A DNA stretch of 64,000 bases, taken from the NCBI GenBank assembly GCA_036346225.1, contig JARFIW010000999.1, positions 3,641,001 through 3,705,000 on the forward strand, given 5' to 3'. The DNA comes from Platerodrilus igneus (taxonomy: Eukaryota; Arthropoda; Insecta; Coleoptera; Lycidae). The notes beneath the pieces were generated by a model, which had not been told where the DNA came from, searched no databases, and saw only the letters and a program-made list of their open reading frames with translations. Below, piece after piece: positions 16,196 to 27,085 of this stretch. The position numbers and the translations under genes are program-made. How positions within the stretch are numbered: the stretch's first letter is position 1; each line of letters begins with the position of its first letter.

Positions 16196-17765
16196 AAATA
16201 ATTTTCTACTCACTGAGATAGTTGAGAAAGTGGATTCTTGAGTTTAGGTTGGAAATTCTGCGTCGGTTGTGTCGAGAAGGGATATTTTTTGAAATTCAAT
16301 AAGGAATTACAGTAGGTAAGCGAAGCGAACTATATAACTTCACAGCATTTGCCGTCCAACGAGTAAGTTTTATATATATAATTAGGGCAGGAACCTAGAG
16401 AAGTTGTAACGTTCAAATTAACGTCCTTTATAATTTAAATATACAATTGTATTAGCCTTATGTTTTATAACGCTTAGTATGTTAAGGTTCGTGGCTTGAG
16501 AGCGACCTTTTTAAAAAACCATTTCCAAACTTCTTAACAAATTTATTTTATTACACACGAATTAAATATGGAATTTTGACAAGTTACAATTATACTTTAA
16601 TTTAAATTGAAATTAATTGATAAAGGTACTATTTTGAGTAGCAAGTAGACTGCAATGTAAAAGCTGATCACTTGACTAACTGTCGTCGACTGGGGCTCCC
16701 GGGCTTTTTATAATATCCCTATCCTCTCACATGGCTGTGGGAACTTGCAGATCTCATGTCTGCTTATTCTTAATACTATTCATAATTACACTGCTGTAAT
16801 CTTAATTTCTAAGTAATCACGGTACCTGACCGTCTGTGACCTGACATCTGCAGTGTCACTATCGTCTGCGATGCTAAGCAGCGCATCCGTTCTCATAAGC
16901 GTTAATAAACTTTACAAATTGTCCTTGATTTACTTTGTTGCACTTCACTTGGCGTATTCTTAACACTTTCTAATAATTTCCTAATTTATTCTATTTTAAT
17001 ATGTATAAATCAATTGGGGGATACATAACTAGTATAGTATTGGAAATATCCTGTTATTTAATTAGGCGCGACCTTGCCCGTGCGACTAGTTTTATTATCT
17101 CGATCGCTTTTAAGACCGGCAGACGAACGTTAACTTACTACGATCATGAATTTTTACGATTTGATTACGCTAAATGTAGTTGTATATTCTGTTTTGAGTT
17201 GTTTAATTTGAGAATCGCCTAAATTGGTGGATGATTTGCATGCATTTAGCATTGAAGTTATTTAACTCATTGTTAAAAAAGGTGTTTTTTGTTTACACCT
17301 GATTTAGTCAATCTTATCATCTAATTATTAAGCCGAAGAACGTAAGTAGCCAATCCTACAATTATATTAATTTATCTTTTATATTTTTGCAGCGGCTTTT
17401 CTTTTCCCTTTTCTTCTGATTAGCTCTTAGCTCTTCCGTATTGGTTTGTCGTCCCCCTTTTGCGATTGCTGCGTTTTGTCGTTGAGCCTGATGGTAATGG
17501 GATGATCTTATGCTTTGTCCGTGCGGGACATGTTGGAAATTGACCTTAATGGACATACCCCTGTCGTGGTCGTTGACGCTACTCGCCGTAGACATCAAGG
17601 CCCAGGTGTGCTTGGACCCGTCTCAACTTGGTTAAGGTATTATTAGACAGCCATACAGGGTGAGTTAGGTCTTTCCTTCATTCACCACCTGTTAACTCTA
17701 TCATCGCACGCAGAGCACTGAACGAACTGAGAATTTTTATGTCACAGGCGCACGACCTCAACACC
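16196..17765. other. unassigned sequence
   Basis: No recognised gene. The minus-strand frame 17362-17598 (78 codons, basic C-terminus rich in Lys and Arg) and the plus-strand frame 17001-17222 have no known domain. A GC-rich island lies around 16680-16750. Confidence 0.35.
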
Positions 17766-17910
17766 CGTATATATAGCTTAACGTGGTTCGCACCTTTTAC
17801 GATGACCACAACCCCCAATATAAAATCCAAGCACGCTGATTGGCTGCGCGTCACTTCACCGGCCTCAACAAACAGTATAAAACCAGCCGCATTACGACCA
17901 GACCGTCACT
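17766..17910 (+). promoter_or_regulatory. promoter-like segment with CAAT and TATA boxes
   Basis: An inverted CCAAT box (ATTGG, 17839-17843) is followed 33 bases later by TATAAAA (17876-17882). About 25-30 bases downstream is GACCGTCACT, a plausible start region. A second TATATATA lies at about 17768. The downstream sequence has a near-duplicate CGCTTCTCCTAGCCT at about 17928 and 17965. No intact gene follows: the next open sequence is the broken frame starting near 18190. Motif evidence only. Confidence 0.35.
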
Positions 17911-17993
17911 GGATCTGACCATCTAACGCTTCTCCTAGCCTAGAGAGAAACAGTCGAGACCTCAGCGCTTCTCCTAGCCTGAGCCACCACCAA

Positions 17994-18117
17994 TTAGGTT
18001 AGGTTAGTTGGACTTGTGGGACTTAGGTTAGATAAAAGGAAAAAATTTTAGGTTAGGTCCTATCAATTTTTTTTTTATCTAACCTAAGTTCACACAAGTC
18101 CAACTAACCTAACCTAA
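17994..18117. repeat. TTAGG-rich palindrome (MITE-like hairpin)
   Basis: The left arm 17994-18040 begins TTAGGTTAGGTTAGTTGGAC and continues through ACTTAGGTTAGATAAAA. The right arm 18070-18117 is its reverse complement with only a couple of differences, around an A/T-rich centre. TTAGG is the common insect telomere unit, but the arms also carry the non-telomeric block GTTGGACTTGTG. A foldback element is more likely than interstitial telomere. Confidence 0.75.
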
Positions 18118-18175
18118 CTCCGGACAACACTAGCTAACCTAACTGCTGACAAGTCCACATCCAACCTAGGTCGGA

Positions 18176-18230
18176 GGCAATTTCACCCTATGGAGCAATT
18201 TTACCTTATGGGGCAATTTCACCCTAACCT
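18176..18230 (+). repeat. 18 bp tandem repeat, about 2.7 units
   Basis: Three successive variants of GGCAATTTCACCCTATGG (18 bases), with C/T and A/G changes between units. Confidence 0.7.
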
Positions 18231-19038
18231 AACATCGTACATATATCCGATATATATCCGGACATATGTCGATGCCTATCCCTGCCGACCTAGGTCGGAT
18301 AACAAAACTGTTCCTAAACAAGAGAATGTAAGCGATATGGCGGTGTCCGACATATTCGACTATCTTCGACAATATACGCAACAACTCTGTAGGATACATA
18401 AGGGGGTAATTTTTCGTATTCAATTTAGCATTCGACAGTAGCTAGAACGGTAAACATGAGCGTCTCCAAGGTGATTAACGTTTCTCAACTTTTTGGGAAT
18501 AAAGTGAAATCGACAAATGAGCAATTTGGATTAGGGCTGTTGGCAGAAAATATGTGCAACAATAATCTGGTGACAGATGTTGGTAATATTTGTTATGTCG
18601 AAGGCGAATAGATGCTGACTGGTGGACTACACACACCAATTACAGAACCATTTTGTGACAATATAATGTTGGTTAAAATTTGCGACCTTTCTGACGCCGA
18701 ACAAACATCTGCAAACAAAAGGATGTTTATTCTAAAAAACGAAATTTGTGGTGCATTTAACAGGTACGCGTCTAACCAGTTCTAGGACTGAAGACCTAAC
18801 GATAATGATGGAAATAAAATATCTCTTAATGTCTGCAAATAAGATTTTCTTAGTATACTACCTCGATAGTTTCGGGGAAATTCATAATTATCTCGAAATA
18901 AACATGTACACGTTTAGTTATCTACCCACAATTTCCTTTGGCAATTATTTCGAACTCCAAAAGCTTTTAAAGGCGAGGGAACAGGAGTCAAAGTGTTTTC
19001 ATTATTGTAGATACGTCATTACTATGTGCAGTAATTAG
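18190..19038 (+). pseudogene. broken coding region of unknown function
   Basis: Three plus-strand pieces look more protein-like than the surroundings. 18190-18441 has a C-terminal half with regular Ile/Tyr/Arg spacing. 18456-18762 starts MSVSKVINVSQLF, has one in-frame TAG at about 18609-18611 and then continues for about 50 codons. 18811-19038 is a 75-codon stretch rich in Leu, Tyr and Phe. A 48 bp LINE tail (18763-18810) sits between the last two. I do not recognise the protein. A relic of a host gene, an integrated virus or a transposon are all open. It lies downstream of the promoter-like segment at 17766-17910. Confidence 0.35.
18763..18810 (+). mobile_element. 3' tail of the RTE-like LINE
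   Basis: GGTACGCGTCTAACCAGTTC followed by GGACTGAAGACCTAACGATAATGATG is nearly identical to 26139-26187. That tail follows recognisable RT-derived sequence and ends in GAT repeats. A ~48 bp, strongly 5'-truncated insertion is the simplest reading. Confidence 0.7.
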
Positions 19039-19212
19039 TGTACCACTGATCAATAATAAGAAAACGAGAATAAAAGTTAGTATTAAATTTTTTCAAGCGA
19101 CCTGGTGGAATCGCCTTATGGAACTATTGAATGAGAAGAATGGCAAATCTGCCATTTTATTTTACAAACAATACTTTTGATATTTAAAGATAAATTTATG
19201 GTCAACTTGCAT
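19039..19212. other. short unassigned spacer
   Basis: Nothing recognised apart from AT-rich sequence. It may be a diverged part of the LINE fragment that follows. Confidence 0.3.
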
Positions 19213-19330
19213 TTTTGACATTCTATAAAGAATCAGACATTGAAAATGATGACTTGGGATATCCTATAATTAGAGATGAGTTTGAATTAGCATTAAAGGG
19301 TCTGAAAAATGGTAAGTAGAAACTCTAAAA
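19213..19330 (+). pseudogene. RTE-like LINE fragment (N-terminal to the RT domain)
   Basis: One frame reads as an acidic stretch (DIENDDLGYPIIRDEF) followed by ALKGLKNGK. This is the conserved segment just before the RT fingers in RTE-type ORF2 proteins, where a hydrophobic helix leads into LKNGKA. A stop follows the GK. Only about 35 codons survive. Confidence 0.6.
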
Positions 19331-19419
19331 GCCGTTGGACAAGCAGTAACGCAGTAACAGAACGTCTCTTCCAAGTTGAAGGCTATATATACAACAGGTA
19401 AGTATTTTATGACCTTATT

Positions 19420-19620
19420 TTATTATATAATATAAGTAGTGGGTTTTAGGTCTGCTGGATGATTAATAAGACTCTTTTTTATTACCTAAATTTTCGAATA
19501 TATTTATATTCTTCTTCAGAGGTACTATAAAATATACAAACGCATTAACAATAAATAATTACATTTAAGATGTACTTACTAAATTGAGGTTTAAAATATA
19601 TGTAATGGCATCAGATATAT
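19420..19620 (-). mobile_element. family G segment, copy 2 (minus strand)
   Basis: Near-perfect reverse complement of 22246-22432. On the minus strand it has TACCT pairing with AGGTA, then CTGAAGA, a 6 bp stem GAATAT/ATATTC, then CGAAAATTT and the tail ending CCAGCAGACCTAAAACCCAC. CTGAAGA fits the hammerhead consensus CUGANGA, but an extra A separates it from stem II. Confidence 0.65.
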
Positions 19621-19993
19621 AAATAAAAATAAAAAAATGTAAAAGGTTGTTGAAACTTATACTAAAATTACTTTGTATATATTAAGATGTTCTTTTTTGA
19701 AGTATATCATTTAAATTTTGGCAGTTAGTTTGTATACCTTTTGTTATTTTTTTTATATCATAGTTGTATGCATGTACATCATGCTGTACGTATTGATAAA
19801 TATACAACCGTCAGCAATACGTATACATATATCTACACATACATATATCTTAGTAAATATTAATATATTCAAATATTCATACATATCATTAATGTTTCAA
19901 TAACCTTTGTATATCACTTAAATTTAATTGTGGTAATAAAACAAACAACCTATAATTGATCATTTTTCTTTTTGTGCTAAATTTATTATTTAT

Positions 19994-19995
<2 letters not shown>
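19621..19995. other. AT-rich flank of family G copy 2
   Basis: No recognised gene. The plus-strand frame 19718-19903 is low complexity. It may be the upstream body of the family G element. Confidence 0.35.

Positions 19996-20033
<38 letters not shown>
19996..20033. repeat. (TA)n microsatellite
   Basis: About 19 TA units, ending directly at the TTGCTGTGATA terminus of a family F element. Confidence 0.95.
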
Positions 20034-20035
<2 letters not shown>

Positions 20036-22191
20036 CTGTGATATACTCCTTTGAATGCGGGAACTGGGTCCTTTCAACAAAAAAATTCTAGTCCCACCGA
20101 TTGGGCGTCATAAACTGCTGTGATCCTGGTTTCGCTTCAGCTGCTCACCTAATTTTATAAACCTCCTCATTCATAAAATTAAACAACACATTCCTACCAC
20201 AAACATCAACGTCAACTCTATTTACATCAATATTCACAATACATTAAAATTTCAAGATTAAAATTCAGCATAAATTTCAGTTTTAAAAGAATTTCAAGAT
20301 TAATTTTATTATCATTTTAACGTGCATCCAGAATTAAAGTCCTTGTAGGATGCCTACTAATTAATATAACAATATATGCAGAGTAAAAGGAGCATCTACC
20401 ACCCTTTACGTTAATTAACCAGGTTCGTCTAATTGAGCTCAAAGACATACCTAAAATTTCATCATAATCCAGAACATCAATACTAAATACCCTTTCTACT
20501 TAAACAAGCAAATTTCATCTTAACATTAAAATTTTATGGTTAGTACAATTTCACTAATGTCCATTTAAAGTAAATCAATTATCAAGTAATTCAACACACA
20601 CAAAATGTCAAACAAAATAGTATAATAAAGTTATTCAACACACACCAAAATGTCAAACAAAATAGTATAATTTACCTGAAGGTTACTGTCCTCGTAGCTT
20701 TAATGTACATCGTCCCTTTAGTTAATCACACCATTCCAACAGGATTATATTTACGGCTTCTAATTCTCAACGCTTTTAAAATTTTCTCCATCACCATTTA
20801 TTTAAAGTTGTTTCTGGGCTTTTCCGGAACTCATCTGTGTATATCTGACCCTTGTTTCGTGGATCCAGACACGTAGTTGAACCATTTAATTATTAACACC
20901 CCCGAAAAATAGCAAAGAAATTCATGCGTCTTTCACCAATATACGCCAAAACTGCCTACTTTTGTGTATACATTTGTCGTTGTAAATTTTGCTAATTGGT
21001 ACCGTGATACTAAATTTTATTACCTTGTATCTAAGTGCACTGAAGTACATTCATGTTAGCACGTAAATAACAAACTATTTTGAATCACTAAAATATACGA
21101 GCAAACTTTAAATTATTTTATCAAACTAAAATGCACTGTTTAACATCTTGAATCAAGTCGCGGATGTAAGAGCTTTTAACGCATCGAATAGTCAAAAGTC
21201 TAAGAGGCCGAAATTCATATTACCATTGGTATATATAGCGAATAGCCGGCACGTCGCTTTGTTCCCCAAAACTGGTAATTCTAAGAATTTCTCATGCTAT
21301 GTTCCCATTCCGTCGCTCGCGCGTCGGTTTTTACAAATTTTTCACTCGCCCCAGTTAAAATCTCAGAAATTCTCACACGGCACGCAAACATGTCCGAGAA
21401 AAGCTAATTAATTTTGTACAGAAATCGTTGTTTCTACCTCTGATATTTGCATCCTATTTTCAACCAATTGTGACCCTCGTGACGTTGCTTAAATCACGCC
21501 TTTTACTATATGTGTCTTTGCTTGACGCATTTTCTCTTTCCTTTTCTAACCTGTTCGTATTGGTGCAAATTGATATTCTTTATTATCGATTATATTTTAG
21601 TCCATGTGGACTATCTGGGTTAAATAACCCCGTATCGCACCTTCTCGTGAATATTAAGCCACGGTTTCTTCAAGATTCTTTGAAACCATTTGTTATCTAC
21701 ACAATTTTCGACGTACGTGATATTTAAACTACGCAGGTGTTCAAAATAATATTAATTCTCAGAGCTTTATTTTCTGGTATTATTATCTTGGATTTTCACA
21801 GACTTTTATGCTTATTATTAATAATGGTTTAATTAACTCCAATTAAAATTGACTTCTATCCTTTCATTTTTAGCGAATACAAGTTAAATATTAATTATTA
21901 TGTGTACACTTTGTTTTACTACCGGTTACTTAAAATAGGGTTAATTAATATAAATTTTGCACGTAATTACCATTTGTTTAGGAATAATTACATTACACGC
22001 AGAGCTTTTTAATACTGCTTCTTTTGATATAAAGCGTCTTGTACATGATTTAAATCTCTTATGTTTAATGAAACTAATAACCTTTTATGCTTCACGGTTT
22101 TAATAAAGCGTACCTCTTCCCAAAGCTTCTACACGGTGATTAAAATTATTTGATGTGATTATTTAATTTTCTACCCTGGTCTAAATATAAG

Positions 22192-22193
<2 letters not shown>
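20034..22193 (-). mobile_element. family F noncoding repeat, copy B
   Basis: Full-length: the right-hand terminus reads TTGCTGTGATATACTCC inward from 20033, and the other end (ACCCTGGTCTAAATATAAGT) meets (TA)n at 22194. The minus strand carries the TATA box near 21230-21238 and the splice-donor-like CAG|GTAA near 20671-20677. A second TGCTGTGAT is at 20116-20124, preceded by TTGGGCGTC, as in family E. This copy alone has a local tandem duplication of about 45 bases at 20589-20675. The frames 21148-21411 and 21428-21727 recur in other copies with different breaks and have no known domain. Confidence 0.8.
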
Positions 22194-22236
<43 letters not shown>

Positions 22237-22245
22237 TTATGATAT
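22194..22245. repeat. (TA)n microsatellite
   Basis: A TA tract of about 17 units with a short degenerate right edge, between family F copy B and family G copy 3. Confidence 0.9.
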
Positions 22246-22427
22246 AATGATGCCATTACATATATTTTAAACTTCAATTTAGTAAGTACATCTTATATGT
22301 AATTATTTATTGTTAATGCGTTTGTATATTTTATAGTACCTCTGAAGAAGAATATAAATATATTCGAAAATTTAGGTAATAAAAAAGAGTCTTATTAATC
22401 ATCCAGCAGACCTAAAACCCACTACTT

Positions 22428-22432
<5 letters not shown>
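22246..22432 (+). mobile_element. family G segment, copy 3, with hammerhead-like fold
   Basis: The inverted partner of 19420-19620. From about 22330: TACCT (stem I, 5' side), CTGAAGA core, GAATAT-AAAT-ATATTC (stem II), CGAAA, then ATTT and AGGTA (stem I, 3' side). Relative to copy 1 both strands of stem I and of stem II have changed together, which argues for a selected or once-selected RNA fold. Confidence 0.65.

Positions 22433-22464
<32 letters not shown>
22433..22464. repeat. (TA)n microsatellite
   Basis: About 16 TA units, directly followed by 5'-truncated LINE coding sequence. Confidence 0.95.
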
Positions 22465-22468
<4 letters not shown>

Positions 22469-23634
22469 TAGACGAGATACCCAAAGATTTCACACGTAAC
22501 ATCATAGTAACTATACCAAAAAAAAAAAACGCGGATAGATGTAAAAATTTTCGAACAATAAGTTTGACAATATACGTTTCAAAAATATTCACTAGAATTC
22601 TACAAAGACGAATGGAAAAACGAGCTGAATAAATACTGGGAGAAGATGAATTTGGGTTTAGGCGAAACAGGGAAACACGGGAGGCTATTTTAGCTCTGAG
22701 GGTGAAAATGGAGAAAACAATAGATGAGGGAGAAAGCGTATATATAGGGTTTGTAGATCTGGAAAAAGCATTCGACAATGTAAAATGGAAAAAAATGTTC
22801 GAAATACTCAAAAAGATTGAAATGAGTTTTAGGGATAGACGGTTAGTGCATTGCTTATACAAAGAGCAAATAGCGGTAATAGAATTAAAGCAAGAAAGTA
22901 GAGAAGTAAATATTAGGAAAGGGATGAGACAGGGATGTGCCTTATCCCCATTCATTTTTAACTTCTGCATAGAAGAGGCAATGGATACTGTCAAATGTAG
23001 CAAGACATTTGGAATTAATATGCAGAGACAAAAGATTGATATGCTTAGATTTTCAGATGATATAGTTGTATTAGCATCTAGCAAAGAAGAGTTAGAAGCT
23101 GCTCTTAATCAAATGGAAACAGTTCTAACGGAGAGATACGCTATGAAAATTAACAAAAATAAAACTAAAGTATTAGTATGCAAAGGAAGGGAAAATAAAT
23201 CAAAAACAAGAATACACATAGGTAACAAGAACTTACAAGAGGTTAAGTATTTCTGCTACCTAGTAAGCCAAATAACGCAAGATGGGAAAAGGGCAAAATA
23301 TATAAAACTAAGATTAGCACCAGGTCATGCAACATTTAACAACAAAAAGCAACTACTGTGTTCAAAAACAACAAACATAGAAACAAGGATAAGGTTGTTT
23401 AAAACATATGTGTGGAGCACAGCACTGTACGGTTGTGAAGCCTGGACAGTAGGAGAAGCGGACAAGAAAAAGGTGGAAGCCTTTGAAATGTGGTGCTACA
23501 GACGTATGATGAAGACATCATGGACAGACATAGTTAAGTACAAAGAGGTACTAAAAATGGTAGGAGAAGAAAGAAATATGTGGAAAACGGTAAAAAATAG
23601 AAGAGGTAGGATGATAGACCACATACTGTAATGT
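22465..23634 (+). pseudogene. RTE-like LINE reverse transcriptase, 5'-truncated
   Basis: The open sequence runs 390 codons with one in-frame TAA (22630-22632); the longest uninterrupted part starts at 22702. RT motifs are clear: motif A FVDLEKAFDNV (about 22750-22785), motif B GMRQGCALSP (22921-22950) and motif C FSDD (23050-23061, in place of the usual FADD). The C-terminal region has LYGCEAWTV and a WCYRRMMK-type segment typical of RTE-like and related endonuclease-reverse transcriptases. The endonuclease half is absent, as expected for 5' truncation during target-primed insertion. It starts right at a (TA)n tract. One stop makes this copy dead, though it is the best preserved of the family here. 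Confidence 0.85.
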
Positions 23635-24416
23635 ATATTAAATCTAATCCACATTTGATCACGCCCGTGATGTTGGGCGGCAGGGTAATATAAAATAAAT
23701 CGTGGTAGTAATGTACGCCACCTAAATTTTTTTTAATGCAACTGACATAATCAATTTGCGAGAAAAGGAAAATTTGGAAACCTAGATTGTTGCTAACCAC
23801 TTTAAATACAAAGTTTGATTGTCAAAAATATGTTACTTACATCTGGTCGTTTAAACATGTAGCAAACAAGTCATGATTATTGGGCTGCACATTTTACTAT
23901 TGTTTTATATACAACCGGTGAGGTACAATTTCCAAGGTTGAACACATTATTAATTACAAAAGATTGTTCAGTGCATTATAACATTACATTTTAAAAAGAT
24001 AAGCTATTAGCAAATTACTTAACAAAATTATTCGTGAACGACCCATAATGAATTGTATACAATAGCATGAGGTAGTTACAAGCTTTCAAAAAAAGAAATT
24101 CACTACATACATATATACGCTATGAACTTTGCAAAGGCAGCCTTTTTTTAGAAAATTAAACAGTTTTACCACATGGCGGCAATAACCTATAACCTTCAAA
24201 TGACATGTTGTTCACCAACTAGTCACGCCAGGTGTAGCTGCATAGCGGAAATCCAATATTTGTCCAACAAAATTGCTTACGCATTTATATTTGAAACGAG
24301 TTCCATGAAAATATAATTTTTGCTTGAACCAAACCAATTGAATATGATCAAGATAACATAAAGTTGTATCGGAGTTGCATCGGAGTTGCACGTCGCCAAG
24401 ATGAGTTTATACACTA
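23635..24416. other. unassigned sequence after the LINE
   Basis: No GAT-type LINE tail follows, so the 3' UTR is missing or diverged. Nothing else recognised. Confidence 0.35.
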
Positions 24417-24434
24417 CACACACACACACACACT

Positions 24435-24495
<61 letters not shown>
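24417..24495. repeat. (CA)n(TA)n compound microsatellite
   Basis: About 22 CA units with one CT interruption, then about 17 TA units. Neither flank shows the TTGCTGTGATA motif. Confidence 0.95.
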
Positions 24496-24498
<3 letters not shown>

Positions 24499-24889
24499 AG
24501 ACAACTTTTAACTAACTGTCTTCTATTGCGACGTTTCTGCTCGGAAAACTTAATTTCCCGCATCATCTTGAGTGTTTTATTAACACACCAAGTGACCTTT
24601 CTGTTTAACGAGGAAACGAAAGGTGACTATCTGTCACGAATCGTCGAAACAACTTGAAAATCTTAGATATTATAAAGAAGTAGGAGGAGCACGCGAATAG
24701 GTTTGTATACATGTTATCAGTTGCGACGACGTGATACGTTGTAGATTGTAATTATAATTGAAATTGTAGTGTGCCTTGAAGTTTGTTGGGTGATTAATAA
24801 TGCAAAATTAATTAGATCAATGATATAAACGTTGTTGAATAAATACTAAAATATTAGATGCATAGCAGCAATGTCGACAAATAAATTTG
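24496..24889. other. unassigned sequence
   Basis: Nothing recognised. Confidence 0.35.
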
Positions 24890-25028
24890 CAGGAAAATTT
24901 AAATGTTACAATACTACGGCATGAGGGAATAGTGCGAAATATATTAGAAGCAGAGATAGGAAAAAGAGAAATATAGATTGACCTAGGTTAGACTACTGCA
25001 CGCAGATAGTGAAAGATGTAGGCCGTAG
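24890..25028 (+). pseudogene. RTE-like LINE, ruined 3' end
   Basis: The block GAGGGAATAGTG, then AGAGATAGGAAAAAGAGA and GACCTAGGTTAGA parallels 25990-26070 in the copy below, where it follows recognisable RT-derived sequence. No usable frame remains. Confidence 0.6.
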
Positions 25029-25705
25029 AAATTTCAGGGAAATGTGTAGGCTAGCCAGAATAGAAATCAATAGAGGAAAGCATCCAACCAATCCCATGAC
25101 GAATAAACTAATGACGAACAAATAACTGTACTAAAACATAATGATTATTATAGGCAACTACAAACATTGGTTGGACAATATTCTCGAATAAAGTTAATTG
25201 TGTGAAAGGATTTATAAGAAAACTATTAATTCGGCAAATATCCTAGTGTTGGGGGATCTTCGCATCCACAGGCTGCTTAACCCCTTTCACATACCACCGA
25301 ATCTCAGTGAAATGGGGTATATAATTAGAAAACAATAGAAGGGGAACCGAGCTGTACATAGGCTTTGTGGAAATTTCAGGTAACTGTGTAGGCTAACTCA
25401 GAATATAAATAAGTGGAGGTACATGTCCAATCAGTTTGAGACGGAAAACCTAATAACAAAAAAATAGGCACAGATAAATCTGATGATTATTATAAACAAC
25501 TACAGTTGTTGGTTGTGAAATATTTGCAACTAGTGTTGACTGTGTGAAAAGATATATTGGAAAAAATATTAAATAGGCAAATGTTCAAGTGCTGAGGGAA
25601 CTAGGCAGCCACAGGCTGCTTACCTCCCTTCACAACCACTGAATGTCGGAGAAATAGGGTACATAATTGTAAAACAATAGAAGGGAATCAAACTGCATCT
25701 AACAA
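25029..25705 (+). repeat. tandem duplication, two ~340 bp units
   Basis: Unit 1 starts near 25029 and unit 2 near 25367. Each begins with AAATTTCAGG followed by GTGTAGGCTA and ends with a block containing CCACAGGCTGCTTA and AAAACAATAGAAGGG. The unit start equals the LINE 3' sequence at 26090-26120, so the duplication arose within or next to LINE debris. Confidence 0.7.
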
Positions 25706-26187
25706 GAAAGAACAGCGCCTATGATGAAAAGCAACAAACATAGAAACAAGAAGAAAATTATTGAAAGCATATGTGTGGAGCACAGCACAGAATGCCTATG
25801 AAATACAGGCAGTAGGAAAAGCAGACAGAAAAACGGTAGCAGCCTTTTGGAATGTTGTGCTTAAGATATATGAGGATGATAACATGGACAGACAAAGTTA
25901 ATAGCAAATAGGATATAGAAATAGTAGGGAAATAAAGAAATCTGTGGAAAAAAATTGGAGAAATAAAAGGGCAGAATACGTTCTAAGGCATTTTTGGGGA
26001 ATAGTATGGGATATATTACAAACAGAGATAGGAAAAAGGAGGCAGATGTAGACCTAGGTCAGATAGTGATAGATGCAAACTGTACAAATTTCAGGGAAAT
26101 GTCTAGGTTAGTCAGAATAGGCAGCATGGCAGCAATGAGGGTACGCGTCTAACCAGTTCCAGGACTGAAGACCTAATGATGATGATA
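25706..26187 (+). pseudogene. RTE-like LINE, degraded C-terminus and 3' tail
   Basis: It parallels the last ~100 residues of the copy at 22465-23634 (the KTTNIETR, YVWSTA, AWTVGEAD and WTD segments are visible through frameshifts). It then runs into the 3' UTR and ends at GGACTGAAGACCTAATGATG with GAT repeats at about 26187. This copy defines the 3' end of the family. Confidence 0.75.
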
Positions 26188-26914
26188 AAGAATCTGAGGG
26201 TTGTTAAAATAAAAATAAACCGCTCTAGTTTGATTTATTATGCCATAAGGTTGAACGTTGAACCCAGGTCAGTAATGTACTATTTAGTATAAAATGTAGG
26301 GTTTTTAAATTATTGAAAATTATTTTATGTGGATAGAACATCCCTAATAATCTATTAGTAAGAAGAGTATAGGAAAAGTCCTATTCCAGTTGTAAAGAGT
26401 TGGTTCAGCAATAACTAATACCGATACTCAATTAATTGGAAAGGTTATCTGTAATAAATGTCGGAATTTCTTGTAGACGAAAATTTCCAGAAAATAATAA
26501 TTTAAGGTAAAGAGAAGTATAAAATGAAGTTTTCAAACTTTAATTACTATAAGATAATAAAATTTTTTATTTGATTTTAATGCAGATTTAACTTGATTTA
26601 AATGAGGTTCTATTTGTCTAAAGATCGGAGATAAATTTCTAATAAAATTTATAAATATGAAGTTTTGTAAATGCCATGATTGATAACCTTCTTCATCCAA
26701 TAAACTGTAATTAGGGCTCAAGCTTATAATTTATTCAAGGAGTGTTGAATATAAAGAAAATGGATTTTTAGGTAAATTACTGATAAGTAGCCAGGCAGAT
26801 AAAAGCTAATTATTTTTGTAGCATACAAGAAAGCTATCTAGGGTTTAATTGGTGTAATACACATAATGAGATTAAGTTATTATTTCAGACAACCAAAAAC
26901 TTCTTGCTTTACTA
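26188..26914. other. AT-rich DNA without recognised gene
   Basis: Only short frames. Nothing recognised. Confidence 0.35.
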
Positions 26915-27085
26915 GTTGGTTGCTGGTTTAGTAGCTGTCTTCTGTCTTCATTAAAATTTAATCTCCGCAATGCACCCTGGGATTAACACCTTTGAGGGAA
27001 ATTTGCCAAAGCCAGCATTTACTTACCAGGGTGTTTTGTGATATTAATGGTATTCTCGGGCTTGCGGTTTTACTAAATCTAATGA
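26915..27085 (-). repeat. dispersed repeat, member 2
   Basis: Reverse-complement partner of 16070-16195, with weaker similarity continuing through the ATATTAATGGTATTCTCG segment. Noncoding. Confidence 0.65.

Noticed and set aside
17994..18117. True interstitial telomere repeat
   Set aside because: Only short TTAGG runs, arranged as a palindrome with non-telomeric blocks in the arms.
22431..23084. 217-codon minus-strand frame opposite the RTE-like RT
   Set aside because: Antisense shadow of the real plus-strand RT, which carries the catalytic motifs.
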